Origin: Veillonella dispar
GTDB taxonomy: Bacteria > Bacillota > Negativicutes > Veillonellales > Veillonellaceae
Length of the DNA: 64,000 bases
Reading direction: 5' to 3'
Assembly: GCF_900637515.1 (NCBI RefSeq)
Contig: NZ_LR134375.1
Coordinates: 1,199,952-1,263,951, forward strand
Shown here: one piece after another, positions 62,003-64,000 of the stretch
Numbering within the stretch: position 1 is the first letter of the stretch
Layout of the letters: every line of letters starts with the position of its first letter
Notes under the pieces: model-generated
Told to the model about the DNA's origin: nothing
The model's input: the letters and a program-made list of their open reading frames with translations, nothing else
Databases searched by the model: none
Program-made: the position numbers and the translations under genes

Positions 62003-62032
62003 ATATACCTCGTTTTATAAAAAACTAGTTCT

Positions 62033-62041
62033 ATTATATCA
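62033..62041 (-). promoter_or_regulatory. Extended -10 promoter of the TVP38-family gene
   Basis: Minus strand TGATATAAT, an exact extended -10, about 31 nt before the ATG at 62002; no clear -35 box. Confidence 0.6.
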
Positions 62042-62095
62042 CGGATTCTATAGAACTGTTATATGTAAGAACTTAAACATTCTATTTATCTAATT

Positions 62096-62131
62096 ACTAC
62101 CAGTTAAAAATAATTACTTTTAACTGGTAGT
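62096..62131. repeat. Palindromic repeat, copy 2
   Basis: ACTACCAGTTAAAA (62096-62109) and its exact complement (62118-62131) around an 8-nt AT loop, followed by ATCT as in copy 1 at 32804-32847. It lies between divergent genes, so it is not a terminator for either. Confidence 0.85.
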
Positions 62132-62227
62132 ATCTATAAAATATGTATAATAGCATTAGCATAAAAATTATCGAAAGATGTATAATACTATTATAACGAG
62201 AATATTCTTAATGAAAGAAGGTATATT

Positions 62228-62620
62228 ATGGTATCAGCAGGTCAAACAGCTACGGCGACTGTAACAGTTACAGAATCTAATATTGCTAAAACAATGAAAT
62301 CCGGTTCTTTAGAAGTCTTTGCCACACCAGCTATGTGTGCTTTAATGGAAGAAGCAGCTCAAGCAGCAGTACAGCCATATTTAGAAGATGGCGAAGGTAC
62401 TGTAGGTATCGCTCTATCCATTACTCATGAGGCCCCTACTCCACTTGGTGCAACAGTAACTGCTAAAGCTACAGTTAGTGCTGTAGAGGGACGTAAAATA
62501 ACCTTTGATATTGAAGCATCTGACGGCGTTGGTATCATTGGTCGAGGAACTCATGAACGATTTGTTATTAATAACGAAAAATTCATGGCTAAAGTTACAA
62601 GTCGTGCAAAATCTAACTAA
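62228..62620 (+). CDS. Hotdog-fold thioesterase, FlK-like
   Basis: 130 aa, a single hotdog domain. Residues LEVFATPAMCALMEEAA carry the Thr and Glu of the FlK-type site and SITHEAPTPLG the catalytic-type His. FlK from Streptomyces hydrolyses fluoroacetyl-CoA; bacterial relatives of this size are general acyl-CoA thioesterases of unknown substrate. GAAGG precedes the ATG. A plus-strand single gene, divergent from the TVP38-family gene. Two TGTATAAT boxes at about 62140 and 62176 may be its -10, without clear -35 partners. Confidence 0.85.
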   Translation: MVSAGQTATATVTVTESNIAKTMKSGSLEVFATPAMCALMEEAAQAAVQPYLEDGEGTVGIALSITHEAPTPLGATVTAKATVSAVEGRKITFDIEASDGVGIIGRGTHERFVINNEKFMAKVTSRAKSN

Positions 62621-62691
62621 TAACTAGTTTTACTAATAGTCTATAACTAATTGTATAATAGCCTAAGTGCGAATTTAACATAACAAAATAA

Positions 62692-62730
62692 TACAAAATG
62701 GCATCTATCCAACGATAGATGCCATTTCTA
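62692..62730. terminator. Bidirectional terminator between the thioesterase gene and ilvE
   Basis: Perfect 14-bp stem AAATGGCATCTATC (62696-62709) and its complement (62714-62727) with a CAAC loop and T or A runs on both sides. The two genes converge here. Confidence 0.88.
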
Positions 62731-62776
62731 TTTACGTGTTAAATTATATAATCTACTAGATTAATCTATTAAAAGA

Positions 62777-63799
62777 TTAGCAAATTTTAACTACCCAGCC
62801 TTCAGGAGCTTCAATTTCACCATGTTGAATGCCAAGTAATGTGTCATATAATTTTTTAGTGATAGGCCCCATATCATCCATACCAGCTGGTACATTAATA
62901 GTACCTTCTGGAGTATCGATTTGACCTACTGGAGAAATAACAGCTGCTGTACCACAAAGACCAATTTCAGCAAAGTCTTTTAATTCATCTTTATGAACAG
63001 GGCGATTTTCTACAGTCATACCAAGGTAGTGTTCTGCTACATACATCAAAGAACGACGTGTAATGGATGGCAAAATACTATCGGATTTAGGTGTAACTAA
63101 TTTACCATCTTTGGTGATGAAGATAAAGTTCGCACCACCAGTTTCTTCTACATATGTACGAGTAGCCGCATCAAGGTACATGTTTTCTGCATAACCTTTT
63201 TCATGTGCATCAGTAATAGCATACAAACTCATAGCATAATTCAAACCAGCTTTAATATGGCCAGTACCATGAGGAGCTGCACGATCAAAATCAGTGATAC
63301 GAATTTTGATTGGTTTAGCGCCACCTTTGAAGTAAGGGCCTACTGGTGTAGTAAATACACGGAATTGATATTCATCCGCAGGTTTTACACCGATAACGGA
63401 GTTTGTACCCATCATGTATGGACGAATATAAAGACTTGCACCATGACCATAAGGAGGAACAAAGTCTTTGTTGGCTTTTACAACTTCTTTTACAGCTTCA
63501 AGGAAACGACCTTCAGGTAATGTAGGCATTACAAGGCGTTCACAAGATTGATTCAAACGAACTGCATTCAAATCTGGACGGAAGCATACGATGTGACCAT
63601 CTTTAGTGTAGTATGCTTTCAAACCTTCAAAGACAGTTTGAGCGTATTGGAATACACCAGCACATTCATTAAGAACAACGTTAGCATCAGTAATTAATCC
63701 GCCTTCGTCCCATTTACCATCTTTATATGTAGTTAAATAACGGTAGTCGGTTTCTACATAACCAAAACCGAGATTATCCCAATCGATATTCTTGCTCAT
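62777..63799 (-). CDS. ilvE: Branched-chain amino acid aminotransferase
   Basis: 340 aa, fold-type IV. ECAGVFQYAQTVFEGLKAY, RPYMMGTN, the pyridoxal lysine in GHIKAGLNYAMS and VEETGGANFIF are as in class IIIa branched-chain aminotransferases. It makes leucine, isoleucine and valine from their 2-oxo acids. I start at ATG 63799, with GGAGG 8 nt upstream; an ATG five codons earlier contains that site. Promoter at 63834-63862. Confidence 0.95.
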   Translation of the reverse strand: MSKNIDWDNLGFGYVETDYRYLTTYKDGKWDEGGLITDANVVLNECAGVFQYAQTVFEGLKAYYTKDGHIVCFRPDLNAVRLNQSCERLVMPTLPEGRFLEAVKEVVKANKDFVPPYGHGASLYIRPYMMGTNSVIGVKPADEYQFRVFTTPVGPYFKGGAKPIKIRITDFDRAAPHGTGHIKAGLNYAMSLYAITDAHEKGYAENMYLDAATRTYVEETGGANFIFITKDGKLVTPKSDSILPSITRRSLMYVAEHYLGMTVENRPVHKDELKDFAEIGLCGTAAVISPVGQIDTPEGTINVPAGMDDMGPITKKLYDTLLGIQHGEIEAPEGWVVKIC

Positions 63800-63833
63800 A
63801 ACAATAACCTCCATGCTTATTAATATACTTATA

Positions 63834-63862
63834 ATCTTAACACTATGAGCAAGTTATTTCAA
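63834..63862 (-). promoter_or_regulatory. Promoter of ilvE
   Basis: Minus strand: TTGAAA (63862-63857), 17 nt, TAAGAT (63839-63834). It predicts a leader of about 30 nt. Confidence 0.72.
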
Positions 63863-63900
63863 CATATTCTATAGAGAACAGAAATTAGACATGTAATAAG

Positions 63901-63914
63901 TTAAGTATACTTAA
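63901..63914. promoter_or_regulatory. Palindrome upstream of the ilvE promoter
   Basis: TTAAGTATACTTAA, a perfect 14-bp palindrome, about 40 bp upstream of the ilvE -35 box. A possible site for an activator or for regulation of a gene beyond the window edge. The remaining sequence to 64000 is AT-rich with no gene seen. Confidence 0.4.
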
Positions 63915-64000
63915 GTACAAAATATAGAATACCACTTATTTTGATGCCTTATAAATCATATGGATCATCATATCTATAACGATTAGTATCATAAATAATC

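Noticed and set aside
62096-62131. Terminator for the TVP38-family gene or the thioesterase gene
   Set aside because: It lies upstream of both divergent genes, so it terminates neither.

Overview
The window looks like chromosome of a diderm Firmicute of the class Negativicutes, most probably Veillonella. I base this on the protein sequences, a low-GC genome, and a mix of Firmicute traits (TTG starts, strong AGGAGG ribosome sites, the rimP-nusA-ylxR-ylxQ-infB-rbfA operon, ComF, RecD2, long-form HPF) with a complete LPS-core heptose pathway, which only an organism with an outer membrane needs. About 60 protein genes are supported. All but four lie on the minus strand. The plus-strand genes are an HD-GYP protein, rpsT, an RNA-repair enzyme and a small thioesterase. 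I found no tRNA, rRNA, insertion sequence, prophage or CRISPR array.

Layout. 1-5.5 kb: start of a transketolase gene, then csaB, a DUF5693 membrane protein, a DUF2993 protein and prfB; prfB carries a programmed +1 frameshift at an unusual UAA stop. 5.6-9.3 kb: secA, hpf and a cold-shock gene. 9.7-11.9 kb: a polar amino acid ABC transporter. 12.1-12.4 kb: a structured noncoding RNA of about 230 nt with its own promoter and terminator, sitting between comF and hpf, where the raiA-motif RNA would be expected. 12.8-13.4 kb: HD-GYP gene. 13.5-25.0 kb: one long operon of twelve genes from rimP to comF, covering transcription and translation factors, riboflavin and shikimate enzymes and RecD2. 25.2-29.8 kb: polA-coaE-lytic transglycosylase-hypothetical.

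30.1-32.7 kb: rpsT and a kinase-phosphatase-ligase RNA-repair protein. 33-38 kb: deoB, a NUDIX hydrolase, dut, pnp and rpsO, with a possible small transcription unit between rpsO and pnp. 38-41.7 kb: an ABC transporter of the TrpXYZ/COG2984 type with two tandem binding lipoproteins. 41.8-43.7 kb: a hypothetical protein and an M18 aminopeptidase. 43.7-51.9 kb: exonuclease, two heptosyltransferases, gmhB, hldD, hldE, gmhA, an M19 dipeptidase and nrdR. The Hld, Gmh and Waa enzymes make ADP-L-glycero-D-manno-heptose and transfer it to the LPS core. 52-64 kb: pyruvate carboxylase, a second M18 aminopeptidase, a DASS anion transporter, an Mrp-type Fe-S ATPase, a PLP aminotransferase, a TVP38 membrane protein, the thioesterase and ilvE.

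Most of this is conserved core genome. The points most worth a second look are the noncoding RNA, the RNA-repair protein, the UAA frameshift site in prfB, a chorismate mutase-shikimate kinase fusion lacking the usual shikimate-binding arginine, a long palindrome found twice, and several leader structures and operator-like palindromes. All functions are read from sequence motifs and remembered family features; no database search was run.
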